64,000 nucleotides of DNA. Origin: Stichopus chloronotus. Its lineage: Eukaryota; Echinodermata; Holothuroidea; Aspidochirotida; Stichopodidae. This document shows positions 51,527-64,000 of this stretch, piece by piece. Numbering within the stretch: position 1 is the stretch's first letter; every line of letters begins with the position of its first letter. Under the pieces are notes generated by a model, which saw only the letters and a program-made list of their open reading frames with translations, was not told the DNA's origin and ran no database searches. The position numbers and the translations under genes were made by a program. The stretch is from contig CM037830.1 in assembly GCA_021234535.1 (NCBI GenBank), positions 35,712,937 to 35,776,936 of the forward strand. The letters are read 5' to 3'.

Positions 51527-54500
51527 GCCACTGAACTGGATCCTATCACGATGTGGAACTGCACTGAACAGAATTTACCACGATGTCGAAGCTACAAATC
51601 TGTTTACAGGGTAAGATGGGTGAGGTCGAGATAACCTATGGCGCATTGCTGAGGGAAAAAAAAAGAAAGAAGCCATTTAGTGAACGAAAAGAGAATACTC
51701 GAAAGTAAAAAAAGACATTTTTCCCAAGTTCTGTGAGGTAATATTTTGGCGCATTTCATCACGAACTTTGACATTAGACCGCGGTACAAATGCAGCCGAC
51801 AGAGAGGAGGAAATGTCACTTGTTTCCTAGCATAGGTTCACTTACGCTTTTTCTTTAATAGACTTCTGCTGGATGTTACATGTACGTAGTTCTTGAAGTC
51901 ATAGTCTCACTGAAGACTCGATCAAGAAGGCCTACAAAAATCATGTCACGATGTAGTAATAATTATAAAGAATTTGACGTCTCTTTGATGGCATTCTTAT
52001 GTGTTGACACATCAGTATACTGATCAGTGCGAGTGCAGGGACTTGATGACGTATGCCGAAACCCACGGGTGACTGATTTTAGATTCTACGGAGTGCAGTT
52101 CAAAAGCTGAGATTATGGTTACGAGATTAAGCCATTACCACAACACAAGTTTGAGTATCTTGACTCACCTATACATTTCATATGAGTACGATGTATAAGG
52201 ACCCGAGCTATTTTTCAAAGCCAGGAATATCTGTGACCTTCTTTTTTTTTTCTTGTTCACAAGCATGAACACCCTTACACCAGAGCATGGAAACATGAAA
52301 AACATAAAGGAAGTCCACTTGTCCTTTGCATTAACGGTCTGAACTGTTTCATGTCAGATATAGAAGACGAGGTCATCTTTTACGAAGCTATCATTGTTAA
52401 GAGTAAATAAAAGGTTAAACTATTTACAGTGAAGCGGTTAGATATAGGAAAGAGATACAAATCTGCTCTTTGCATTCGAGTAGGCGAGAAATGTTATTAC
52501 CTGTGATTTCCTGAAGCTCGGCATATAAACTGACTATAGACTTTCCTGTACCGTGAGTCATAAACACAGAACTGATTCTCTATCGCGAGATTTTTTTTCC
52601 TTTACGTTTATATCGAATGGGGCCTGGAGATGCAAAATGGCCAGCAATACGTTACGTCATCAAATCATAATATTAATATTCAGAAACTAGTCTGAATCCG
52701 GATGCAATGGGAATTTGACATAAAATCATTTAGCTCCATGTCTTCTGTCGAATCTCGTCTTTTCGAAAATATTTCACAGGGAATGTATGAATCCAATTAA
52801 CACCAAATACAAACTTGTTTAAATACTATAAAAAGAAGTTTATACTGGTAATTGTGTCTACAGTGTGATTCTAATGAAAAGAAGGTCATATTGATTTTGT
52901 CTATGCTACTTCCAGACCACTGCCGTTATTGCATCACAACCACTAGTATAAACTCCCACCCGCTCCTTCCCCTCCTACCCGATCCCTTACTTACTCCACT
53001 CTACATTGCTGATGTTAACGATAGGAGGGCCTACCTCTAACGATATGATACAGCCGAGAAAGCCCGTTGAATTGTCCTGTTTAGTTCAACTACAACGGAC
53101 CTGTTGAATGAAAAGAGAGTTCCATCATAGATCGGCAGCAACTCTTTATTTATGCACTGACCGGCAAAATAAAGGAAGTAACCAAGGTGAGTTCACCGTA
53201 TTTAGAATAAGCTTTATATAGTAACATATAGTTGGCTTCAATGAGCATATGCAAAGTGATATAGGTATAGTGAGTCGGGAAGACCTACGTTATATAACTT
53301 GTTTGGGGTTTCACGTTTCAGTTTGCATAACACCCACTTTACTCCCCCCCCCCCCCCCCCGGTCTTCCACCAGACAAAGACTGAAACTATCTTTCACTGC
53401 CATGTTATAACCTCCTTGTAGAGTGACTTCAGTGTTTCGTGCTTCCTGGCTACTTGAAGGGGTATTAATTCATGATCATACCACTACATCCAGCCTGCTG
53501 CCCTTTAAAATTGATTCTTTCAGGCGAATAAAGGAAGTTGATAGGTTGGGAAAATATTCTGGTTCTTGTTAATTCCAATTCTTGTTTTTTTTTCTTCTTC
53601 AGATATCATCACATGTTTGTATTTCTTGAATGTTGACGCGCACCAATCAAAGTACAGATCATGTGAAAATAACGACTAGATTTGGATGGGTTTAGATAAT
53701 CAAAGATGTTGCTATGATATTCCGGTCCCAGAACCCCCCTCATGCAAGGGGGGACGGTATGAACACTCTACACTTCTCTAAACACCTCTTCCAACTCAAA
53801 ATCTGATAGTCGACATACAAAAAAAAAAAATGTAAATGCCCATAAAAGGCCTGCCCGTTAGCTATAACATGATAGGTAGGGGATGTGTAATATATAATGT
53901 ACCGTACATGTGCAGTTTGGTTATTTTTAATGTGTATGTTAGTGGAAGGATTAATGGTGGTGTGCTACCCTCAGTTGTGAAGTTCTGGCAGAAACGGAAT
54001 GAGTAAAGATGGAGGGTTATATACATGTCAAGGTTTACATATCTCGCAGTTTGTATGAGACTGATTATCGGATGAAAGAAAGTGTTGACTTTCCCGTTGT
54101 AGGTGTATTTGCTTTTCCTTCCCACTGCAGCAAAAAAAAATAATAAACGACAAAATAAACGTTTCTCGATGTATTTTGTGGTCACATTGATCCGTTGTTA
54201 GTCACGTCATCCGTGTGAGAAGTCAGACAAAACATCATCTTTCATATCAAACCATGGAGAGTTAATATTATTATTATTAATATTGGTTGGTAAATTGAAT
54301 TAAGAAGAGAGGCCAGAGACTCATTCAATAGCTGATGGTTTGGACTCTCCGTCGAGACTCATGTAAATTCAAAACTTTTGAGCCAACTCACGTCGGTGGT
54401 AAGATATTAGACTAAGCCGTCCAGTTCCCTGAAAATTACTGACGATGCTCCTGTAGGTTAATCTCGTGATTGTACATTCGATTCTGTAAAAAGAAAAAAT

Positions 54501-56625
54501 GAAGAAAAAAAAAACAGATTATCAACATTGAAATAGAGAGAGAAAATAAATTTCACTTTTTTCTAATTATTTCCATTTCAACTAAAGTTTATCAAAAGTG
54601 TGAAGTACCAAAACGGCGAAAGAATTGAGCGATAATTATATGAGAAATGGTTATTATGCATACCGGAATGATGAAAAAGGAAAAGGTCATAACTAGACGA
54701 AGAGGGAAGTGAAAAGGAATCTCTCAGACCATTACACCTTGAGTTGGTGTCTCTTCCCCAAGTTGGGTTCAGTTTGGGTTCTCTTCCGGCGGATGTTGCG
54801 ATGGGATGCGGCACTTTTAAATGACGCGTCGCCTTTTGCAAATTGTTTATTATTCGAACAATTGAGAAAAAATGCTTTCAATCGTTGCATGATCGACTTA
54901 CATGTCTGTAACTGCGTCCAAACTGTTTTTTCTCATATCACGTGTGCAATCATTTTATTGTTATGTAAATGATCCGACCATTCGGACGTCGGCGTTGCTG
55001 CTGCTCAAGATATAAATTTTGAAGAAAAAAATAGTGGTTAAGCTAATCATAAGTTATTACGTTCTAATTTGATCATTCTTTTTCTGAGGGGGGGGGGGGG
55101 GTGGTTAAACTGAATCTTTAGCATACATCTCTTACCTCTAGTTCTCCTGTCACATTCAACCTCTTTGCGATATAGAAATTCGTAATCTGTAAATATTTAA
55201 TACAATATTCAATCAAAAAACAAAAGCAAATATCGTCAGTTTGGGGTTGAATGCTTGACAAGACTTCACTTTTACCCTGAAAAATCTCTTTGATCATTCA
55301 CGTCGATTCAATGATGGAGGTATAGAGTACGCGAAGGTATAAAGTAAATCGTATATTGTACAAAGGCCGAACGCTTATCTTCGCCGGCCCAGCAATGACA
55401 GGAAAATACAGGATCGTATAATGACGCTTCAACTACTTCCTGTCTCCAATTCATCAATAATTACCATAGGCTATAGGTTCCTTCGATGAGTAAGTGCGAG
55501 TACAACGTGTGCGATTTTTTTTTTTTTTTAACATTGCGTAACGATGTAATTACACAATGTTAATCAATTACGATACCGTTTGTTTCAAGAAATGTCACCA
55601 TGATCGAACTCTGATTTAAGGAAAAAAATGGCCAAACAAATGGCCAAATTAGATTACGAAAATGATCAGTAGGTCGAGACATCGTAGTTACCACATTTTG
55701 TCAGCCACGATGAAAAATTCAAGAAATAGGACTAACCGATTAGTGACTTGACCCATGCAGAGAACACCAACAAGATGATACCCGCTCAAATGACATTTAA
55801 AGGAAAGAAATATGTTATCAAACCAGTCTTATGTATGTCCAGTACACATGGGACTAATATATCTCTGCAATATGTCTTTCCAGAAGTGCCTACTTCTCAA
55901 GTTTGTAAGTAGAATATTTATACCATGTGCATACCAGATGTGCACATGTAAGGCCAATATTATGTATATATAGTGTCAAAATGTGATCATGGAGCTAAAA
56001 TCAAAATGATGTGATGTATAAGTTGATTTTATAACATCACGTGTTACTTCTGAGCCAATGAACCGAGGCTAAGGCATTGGGTCAACACCATTTGTTGACG
56101 TTATCATCTCGTGTGATGACAAAGGTTTATTGTCATGTCATTTTATTGCAAACAAAAATTATTGCAAAAACCAGGCCAACACGAGGTATTCTGGTATATC
56201 AAGTAAACTTTAAAAATAGTGCACAGGTTGAAGAAAAGTCAAAGCAATTGTGAAATACAAAAGACTTTACAATAAAATATGGTAATACCCGAATACAGAA
56301 ATAAGTTAAGATGCGGAGGCTATGCTACCGTCAGTATCAATTTTTCGCATGACCTCTTCCCGTGCGACCTTTTAATGTTTTATCAGTCGGTCGTTTGGGC
56401 CTTTGTGAAAAGCCCGGGAGGTCTCTCAGACATGTAAATTATCTCGTAAACATTGCATTTACGAAGGTCTATGCGTCATGCAGTCAAGGGATCAAGCTCC
56501 CTTATCATCAAATGCTGCTCCCGCAGGTAAACTCCTCATTACATAGAAAAACTGTGTGACGCTTGCGCGACATTATTATGAGTCGTATAGCAGCCTTATT
56601 TTACAGACTAAACTGTACGTGTCCC

Positions 56626-56703
56626 ATGGAACGCAAAAAGGGCAAAATACTACAACATTACATTACATTGTTGTTGTTGTATTTTGCCCTTTTTGCGTTC
56701 CAT
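56626..56703. repeat. Short hairpin with a 25-bp perfect stem
   Basis: The left arm starts ATGGAACGCAAAAAGGGCAA and continues AATAC. The right arm is its exact complement ending at 56703. After one mismatch the stem extends by ACAACA, leaving a loop of about 14 bases. The total is 78 bp. The size suits a small foldback repeat or a microRNA-like precursor; nothing distinguishes them here. Confidence 0.8.
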
Positions 56704-58794
56704 AATGTCCACACATCGTGAGTATATACCTCGGCAAACGATTAACTTCCCTTACAGTTTCTTGCTCGTTCTCTAATATATGACGTCATAATTTGTTTAA
56801 CGATTTTAACATTCTGTGTCAGTAACAACACTTCCACGTGTCTGGTCGTTCGTACAAAGTTAATCTTCATGCCATGTGTAATAAAGTGAACTGGATAATA
56901 ACTTCAAGGGAATTACCCTCAGAAACTACCGTACCTTTGTTACCTTGTAAAGGCACATCCGTGCCATGAATGTCTTATGTAACCGTGACAGTGGAACGTT
57001 TATTGTACCAATTATTTCCAGACATGCATCTCAGAGTGCATTTTTGCCCCTCGTTTTCCAGTTACAGAAGTAGGGTGTAATATTTAAAATATGAGCCGCA
57101 TGGGACTTATAGTTCAGGCTGATTGCCAGAGAGATTACGATGAAAATGTAAATTAAGAATGCAAGAAAGTGAAACACAATGAAGAATTGTTCGATTTTAC
57201 AGAAAAGTTAATTGTAAAGACTGTTGTAAAGAATTGTAAAGAACAATTAGACCTTGTTTTATACAAGAGATTGGTTCAGCCAATCGTATAGACGTGTTTT
57301 CAATTGAAGAAACTGTCTGCTTCTGAGGTACGACGTTTCCTCAGCTCACAGTATACCCTAAGTGTGACTTGACCCACAAATGATGTGCATGTAAGCGGTG
57401 TAAAATGTGCGCGTTGCCAAACGACAGGAAAAAGTACATTAACACACAACACAATGATGAATAAATTAACGCTCGGACTTAAATGTAAACTCGTGAAAAA
57501 AATTTGCCAATCTGGGCAACACACTGAACTGCAGTACCTCTCTGAGTTAGTCAAGTTTATTAGCTCATTATTTTTACAACTACCATCAAGAACAGATAAA
57601 CAATACTAGGAACAATTGAAGCACTGAGGACAGAAAATTAGGCAACCAAATGTAGCAATAGTGTCTTACATAAGCTTATCCCATCTGAACTGACCTTGTG
57701 GAAAAGATACCAAAATACAGTCAAAAGACGTAAAGTGATGACTAATATAGCGACCACATGCTTCCTCCCCAATAGTGTGGTCGATTTGTGTCGGAAATAA
57801 CTGCAATGGAAGGTCTGAATAATTGTTATTATTACTATTCAGAAAAATTTTGTGACGTCAGTGCATGTCATTTTTATACCTTGGAACTATCTCTCTTTAC
57901 TTACATTCCGTGCCACCGTCACGTTCCTGTGTGGCTACACTGACAAGCAACGTCGAAAGTTAGAGCGGATTGAGAAATTAACGGCGCACTTCTTTTATTC
58001 AAGAATGAGAGTCGTACGCAAGTGGATGTTTGACAAAGAGGTATTTCAAACCGTATATTTCTGTAAATATACGCTTCTTAAGGCCCATTCACACCAAAGC
58101 CTCTTTGTGGTGCTGTTTGTGGTGCATATTGCAGATCAGTAGTTCTTAAACTTTCTCAGCTAGGGCACCCCAATGTTACCCCCCCCCCCTCTCCCCTCAC
58201 ATCTTACCAGTCATGATCGCTTGCTCACATAAGTTTTTGTAAGACCAATCAAAACCTGCAATGAACGAAAAACCTACAATATAATACAAGCGCAGAAGGA
58301 AACCATGGCATAAGACCGTGATGAACGTAAATGTGGGAACAAACAAGTGTTTATATTTATTACCCACAGTCGACGTGGCAAAAAAAAAAACAAAAAAACT
58401 AAGCGCCGTCTGGACATAGGGTCATAGGCTGTAGGCTTTGCCAGTTACGGTTTTATACGTTCATAGTTCGTTTATCGTAGGGCTATAGATCCAGGGCTAA
58501 GTCACATACCCAATCTATTTCCAGGGGGTTCTTATAACAACTCCCTGATATGGTCACACAGTTTCAATAGCCATTCTACTTACTGTCTTTCTCCGAAGAA
58601 AATGATGAACATATGCTGTAGGTCTATATCCCTCAAGAGCTCTATTAAGTTTATTTCAAGTCTCACAAGTAGGCATACGACGTTAGATCATGCAGAAACC
58701 CATTTACAGAACCTTGGAGACTGTAGGCTCAACTGCATTAGCGAACTAGGTGGAAGCCTAAATGGTCAGTATAAAGTTTTACATAAGTATCGTG

Positions 58795-59000
58795 ATCGAA
58801 CAACTTCCCCGGTACAATTTTCCCCTTCAAAATTCTCCCTCGGACAACCTCCCCAGACAACCTCCCCCAGACAACCTCTCCCAGACAACCCCCTCGGAAG
58901 AATTCCACCCGGACAATTCCCAACCCTGAGAATTCCATGGCGAAAAACCCCCAACGCCCCCTTTCCCCCTCCCCTTGTTCCTGCTGACAATTCCTTTGAG
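58795..59000. repeat. GGACAATTCC-type repeat tract, locus 2
   Basis: Irregular units of CCCxGACAACCTC and CCCGGACAATTCCC form a C-rich tract related to that at 31390. The apparent ORF of 136 codons is repeat-derived. Confidence 0.6.
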
Positions 59001-59244
59001 GAAAAACGTTAGCGTTAAGGAAAGAGTTAGGGGATTTGTAACAGGAAAATCGTCCCGGGAATTGCCCGCGATCATATTTCAACCACAGTGAGACATACTG
59101 TACGATCGATCATTTTCCAATGTTAGAAACGAACGATCTGTAGAGCTCAGGAACTGCTAGGCTTTAAAAAAAATACCAGGTCACTTCTACCAATATGCGG
59201 AAAAAAAGTGGTTCGTCAATTTACATAACCTTTTGCATCGTGAT

Positions 59245-59460
59245 CAGACAATTCCTCCTAAGACATGACAATTTCCTTCTGGACAATTTTCTCTGGTAAA
59301 ATTCTCCCTCGGAGACCTTCCACCTTCTCCCCCCCCCCTTACCCTTCCCACCAGAACAATTCCCAACCCCGGATACTTCCACCACAGACAACTCCCCGTA
59401 CAGAAAAAGGGTCAGGGTGAGGGTTAAGGAGAAATTGTCGGGGAACCTTCAAATTTAAGG
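59245..59460. repeat. GGACAATTCC-type repeat tract, locus 3
   Basis: Similar units (GACAATTCCTCC, GGACAATTTTCTC, AGAACAATTCCCAACCC) continue 250 bases after locus 2. CCAACCC near the end matches locus 2, so the two may be a duplication. Confidence 0.55.
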
Positions 59461-62312
59461 GCTGGAACTCCAGTCTAGGAAAAAGACTCGTTGGGACACC
59501 CCCCTCTTCTTATCAATGTTAGCAATATTTACAGCTAACCGCATCCACTCCACCATTTTGCTCAGTATTGGGACGTACAACATTGGGACGAGAAGTGGGC
59601 GTTAATGCTATCGCCGAAACTAGGATTAAAAGAGTGTTGCAAAATAACTCAACAGTTTTGTCAAAATTGTAGATTGAAATGATCGGAATCGCAAATGCTT
59701 CAATCACCGCTCGGAAGAAGAAAACTTCATTTTTTCTGGGATAAATTATGAAAATTATTACGTGCGGATTAGATAAACCTTTTACCCAGAATTTCATATT
59801 TAGATATAGTTACATGATAATCTCATGTTAAGTATTCCATTGGATGGTTGGAATTTCAAAGCAGTTTATACTCATACGGTACCTGTATGCAGGCAGTTGA
59901 GAAGGTTCATGCTATTTAATTTCAGCCCGCACCATCTACCACTCAAAGGATTGAAAGAAAGGTTTAGTTCGTTTTGCATGCCAAAGTTATATATGAGCAA
60001 GTTATTAACAATTGTAATCTTCCATGCATAACTTACACTAAGGCAGATGGGAAGAGCAGAGGCGTAGCTAGACTACTTTTGCAAGGAGGAGGGGTAAGGT
60101 CTGCAGTGCCCGACATCCAGGCCAGGAGGCAGTTTGGTCCAAGATTTCTACGTGCATTGTAAATATACTAAAATAAACCAAGTTTAAAGCAATTCTTGAA
60201 GTATTACATTTTCTTTCAAAATCAAATAAAGAATTATACAATGCCTGGTTACAAGAGAACATCCTCGGTAGAGCGATGATAAATTGGGGGGGGGGGGGGG
60301 GGTGGATGGGGTGACTAAAGTTAGGACTGTCTAAGCGAATCACCATCATCAGTTGGCACGGACCGTAAAAGAAAATTTCTTGCTTTTCAGGTTGCCCGGA
60401 CGGCCGAAAACTGCATTTCTCAAGTGCTCTGTGCTGTATTTACCAAGACTTGAAACAGAGATCTCATATTGGCAAATTGAATTATGCATCATTTATTCCA
60501 CCATCACTTGGTAAATTTGAGGGTTGGAGGAAGCTACAATATACCTTTAGTGCGCCACCTTTTTTCATTGAGACACTCACTGAGTCTCATGCTCCCTCCC
60601 TACCTTTCATCCTCTTTTGATTGCCACTGCAAGAGCATGGATAAAACCTCTCAACGTATATCAAAAGGATGAAAAACTTAATATTAACGGTAAAATAGGT
60701 GGTCTTGTTAAAGTGCATTGTCAATTTATGAAGAACATCCGATTTTACTTCGATTTCTTTTGAGAGAAAAGGAATATTTAAAGCAGAATACAGACCCATG
60801 ACCAAGTGGACACTGACCTGGGGAAGATGGTTGCTCCTTCTCCCTTTGAAGTTTTACTTGTGTGTCAGATGTCTCAGGGCCTATGAGATTCAGGTTTATT
60901 ACAAGAGGGGTTTCTGACGATGGCTTGTGGATGATTGATGACTGTCATGGGGGGGGGGGGGGGAGATTCAATGGGAGGGGTGTCCCGTTTTGATCCTATT
61001 ACCTTTCTTAGGATAGTCTAGATGCATTTGATATTAGGTTTAAATGGAATATGACTCCAGAAATCACAGTTTTTAAGTAACCATTACGTTGGGTTTGTAC
61101 TTTCAGAATGTACACAATTGGGTAGACAGTCATGAGTAAAATCACACACTTGAAGAGGGGGAGGGAGATGGGAGGGCCCGGGCGTGGAGAGAAACAAGGT
61201 ACATATTTAATGTAGGATTTATTAAAACATCTGTTCTTTCGTGGGAAAACCGTTTTTACATTAGAAAACCTCTCAAAACAATGTAGTTCTAGGTATACGT
61301 CTTGACTTAAACAAGAAACATTAAGTTAGTTAAACAATTAAACATTTAACATTAAAATATCGTTTATCTTATAGGCCTAATAAAACATGTTACCAGAACA
61401 AAATGGGAATAGCTAATGTTGCAGCCGAAGTAAGTTCACGATTTGCATATGCCATTTGAAATTTGAATAATGCTTTTCATGACAATTTGCAGATTATGAA
61501 ATTAACTCCACGTAGTAACTGTAATCATTATTAATATCATACACGCATGCAGCAGCGGCTAGTAACGGTATACTTCTGAATCTGTGCGTTTTGAAAAAAA
61601 AATCATTTCTCTTTTACCTTCCCTGCCTTTCAATGATTTCTACTGTTTAAGTTTTTTTCAGAATCAGCCAAAGGTTGAGTTAAAGTGAACATATGTTCTT
61701 ACCTTATATTTGCCTCGGCCGATCATATTCTCTTCATTTTTCTAAAGAATCTACCGGAGATTGTTATATTATGCATTGCCTATGAAGCCAAGTAAATGCA
61801 GCATAAGGTAAGGCAAATCGACATCGTCTTGTGAGGAACCACTTACAAATTCGAAACGCAGCGTTTGGTCCAGACAAGTTGGTAGATACACGGTATAATA
61901 ATGTCCCAAAGACGCCAGTCTCTCTCCTCCCGAGGATCTGCTCACATGTAAGTGTAGGTTACATCGCGCCATACAACAACGGGCGGGACAATTTTGATTC
62001 TTTGTGATTAATTTTGACAGGCATTTTTTCAAATCATACTCTACCCCTGACATGGTTCATATGCTGTATCAAGATGGCGATTCCACTGTCTAAAAATGAC
62101 TAAGATCCATGCCTTTGAAGATCAGTGGTTTCTTAACAAGCGGCTTCCGTGTGATGTCGCATGCGATATACCCTTCATGGATTTCAACGGAAACGTAATT
62201 AGCTAGACTCATTCAGGTTATCTCATTGTTGTATGATTAATGCGATTAAAAACAACGATGGGTATAAATCTTTTAAATGATGTTCAATTTCACTGTACTA
62301 TTACGTAGCAAA

Positions 62313-63391
62313 ATGGCGGCGTCCAAATGCATCATTCTAACGACGGTTATTCTATTGACTGGTGTGTGGATAGCTGTCACACAAGCGAGTAAGTTTAGTA
62401 ACTGTTTTTCCACACTGTACAGACAAACTATATTTACATAGGCCTAGTAAAAACTTTTATTTCTTGCGTTTTGTTTAAGTAGCATTCAAGGGTCTTTATA
62501 CGTGCTTCTTCAAAATTTAAGATTGATCTACACCTTGATTAGCTAACCAGCGAGTTGACAGGAATGGTATCAAAACTTTTTACAACAGATCTCATTGGTT
62601 GTATTGTCACAGTCTCCATGTCCTTAATATTTAAGCTAAACCAATCTATCTTGCTCAGTTTGTTTGTTGTAGCCTACACACACACACACACACACCCGCA
62701 CGCACCCCCCCCCCCCCCCCACACACACACAATGTAGGCTATGACAAAAAACCGTTTGCTGCATTTAAAGAATGGTTAGGGAATGGCGAGTATTAGTATT
62801 TTCATTACCCGTTCCTTGCAAACAGTATAGGTTTTCAATTATTTCGTGCTTTCTTCACCTTGATGTGGATGATAAATGTTCACGTTGCATGTAAGGACAG
62901 GCCAAAGAAAGACTGTAAGTGAAGGACTTAAGTCAATTATAGGCGTGAAGCTCAACATCACGTAGCTCCTGTTGTGAGTCATTTGAATTTTCATTTATTT
63001 TGGTAAGAAGTGGATCCCCTTCAATATTTCGTGCTCTCTTAAGTTTTTACAGGCTCACAGCAGTATGTTAAGAATGTTTGGATGTATTTTCGGAATAATG
63101 CATATTCAGACACACAGACATATACATATACATCATAGACTGTCGATAGTGCTTTTTTTTTTTTATAGAGAATTAAATTTAATCTAATTGAATCACTTAA
63201 GGGCAAGTTGATAAGTATCTTCTGTAGGCTATGCATATTCATGAAGTCATATCAATCGATTGTTATATTCCGTTTCGAATGTGATGGTGCCACAGGTTCA
63301 AGTTCAAGCAATTCCGAGTCAGGAGAAAACGCAGTGGCAAAATATAAACGAGGGCGTCCTTTGGGAGCGTCAAACAGTAACCAAAGATCAG
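62313..63391 (+). CDS. 5' part of a secreted-protein gene (runs off the window)
   Basis: Exon 1 (62313-62388) encodes MAASKCIILTTVILLTGVWI and AVTQAS, a clean signal peptide with likely cleavage after TQA, and ends GCG A|GTAAGT. Exon 2 (63296-63391) begins after GTGCCACAG in matching phase. It encodes SSSSNSESGENAVAKYKRGR and PLGASNSNQRS, and ends TCA G|GTGAGC, again phase 1. The rest must lie beyond 64000, because no further convincing exon is seen. I do not recognise the family. The phase-1 exons and Ser-rich mature start recall the cysteine-rich genes upstream, but there is no sequence match to them. Confidence 0.55.
62674..62731. repeat. (CA)n / poly-C composite microsatellite
   Basis: CA repeats, then a 14-base C run, then CA repeats again, in intron 1 of the secreted-protein gene starting at 62313. 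Confidence 0.9.
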
Positions 63392-63438
63392 GTGAGCCAT
63401 ATGACGAGCACTCCCTCCAATATTTCTTCAAAACCGAA

Positions 63439-63512
63439 TACAGAGAGAGAGAGACAGAGGTGAGAGAGGTGGAGAGAGAGAGAGGGGGTGGGGGGAGTGG
63501 AGAGAAAGAGAA
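63439..63512. repeat. GA-rich low-complexity tract
   Basis: Repeated GAGAGAGA with GGTGGGGGG, in the intron just after the exon ending at 63391. The ORFs through it are artefacts. Confidence 0.85.
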
Positions 63513-64000
63513 AACACTTCACACTTTTGGGCGCAATTCGTGAAAAAGCATCCGGGAAACATATTTTCATATCTATTTGTTAATTAAATCGTTGGTGATA
63601 GAATGGGGTGGGGTGGGTCGTGCGCCAGGTGAGTCCCAACCTGGATTCGCACCTGAGTAATGTCGCAATATTTAAAAATGGCAGTTTCACGTTCCCTTGA
63701 GGACTGACGAAAATTTAAGAATCCCTGGATGGCGGATCCAAACTGGAAGGGGGGGGGGGGGCAACGGAATCATCCCCATTAGGTGGGATTAAAAATATTG
63801 TTTTGCTGAATAATGAAGGTATAAACTGTATTTTGTGACAGGAAATTAAGCAATTGTACTCTTTTAATTGTTGCATCAAATCGCATCGAGCTGCATGGCC
63901 AGGGGAGTTGGAACCATGACCTTAAGTTTTGAGGGGCGTCACAATAGTGTAAATAAAAGGCGACTGTAGAACCCTATAAAGACGATTTCTAACGATGGTG

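Larger units (their letters stand above)
51527..62312. other. Gene-free region right of the mucin-tailed gene
   Basis: Nearly 11 kb without a supportable exon. It includes poly-C/G tracts (53346, 55088, 60286, 60950), the hairpin at 56626 and two GGACAATTCC-type tracts. ORFs at 54709, 57852 and 58602 show no domain, and the last one is the repeat itself. Confidence 0.55.

Noticed and set aside
58602..59082. ORFs of 114-136 codons on both strands
   Set aside because: They run through the GGACAATTCC-type repeat, and codon content reflects the repeat only.
1..64000. CRISPR arrays, tRNA or rRNA genes, bacterial operons
   Set aside because: No regular spacer arrays, no cloverleaf with A and B boxes and no rRNA motifs were noticed; the gene structure is eukaryotic.

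Overview
The window looks like animal nuclear DNA. Genes are split by GT-AG introns, intergenic DNA is AT-rich, and simple repeats, poly-G/poly-C tracts and miniature inverted-repeat elements are common. The gene content and short-tract-rich noncoding DNA fit a marine invertebrate, perhaps a deuterostome such as an echinoderm. That placement is inference; nothing in the sequence identifies the species. Almost all long single-frame ORFs are chance or repeat-derived. The real coding signal lies in short exons whose phases and splice sites agree.

Left part (1-22 kb): two conserved metabolic genes face each other tail to tail. On the + strand (533-8531) six exons join exactly into a 335-residue PLP enzyme of the serine racemase / threonine dehydratase family. 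Its active-site residues favour dehydratase over racemase activity. On the - strand (21801 down to 13911) lies an ABHD6-like monoacylglycerol lipase. It has an N-terminal membrane anchor, a GISMG nucleophile elbow and a C-terminal NCGH. Two tandem, phase-matched, similar exons encode its cap region and look like mutually exclusive alternatives.

Middle (22-33.6 kb): no gene was found. It holds four related MITE-like elements (two of them at 5.4 and 19.9 kb), a local duplication split by one of these elements, a diverged tandem array with DR1-like TGACCTTTGA motifs, a short GGACAATTCC-type tandem repeat, and a 1.6-kb foldback-like element just upstream of the next gene.

Right part (33.6-51.5 kb): a small tandem family of secreted cysteine-rich proteins that I do not recognise as a named family. 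Each unit has a signal-peptide exon with an acidic Ser/Asp run and a 3-Cys segment, then a 7-Cys exon that resembles an expanded Kazal domain, then a Thr/Pro-rich mucin-like exon. The first two units appear fused into one 418-residue, two-module gene by a chimeric exon. That exon starts like the mucin-like exon and ends like the signal-peptide exon. The third unit is a complete 426-residue single-module gene with the mucin tail. A decayed mucin exon remains behind the fused gene.

Right end (51.5-64 kb): mostly noncoding, with a perfect-stem hairpin at 56.6 kb, further copies of the GGACAATTCC repeat, and the first two exons of another secreted-protein gene running off the window at 62.3-63.4 kb.
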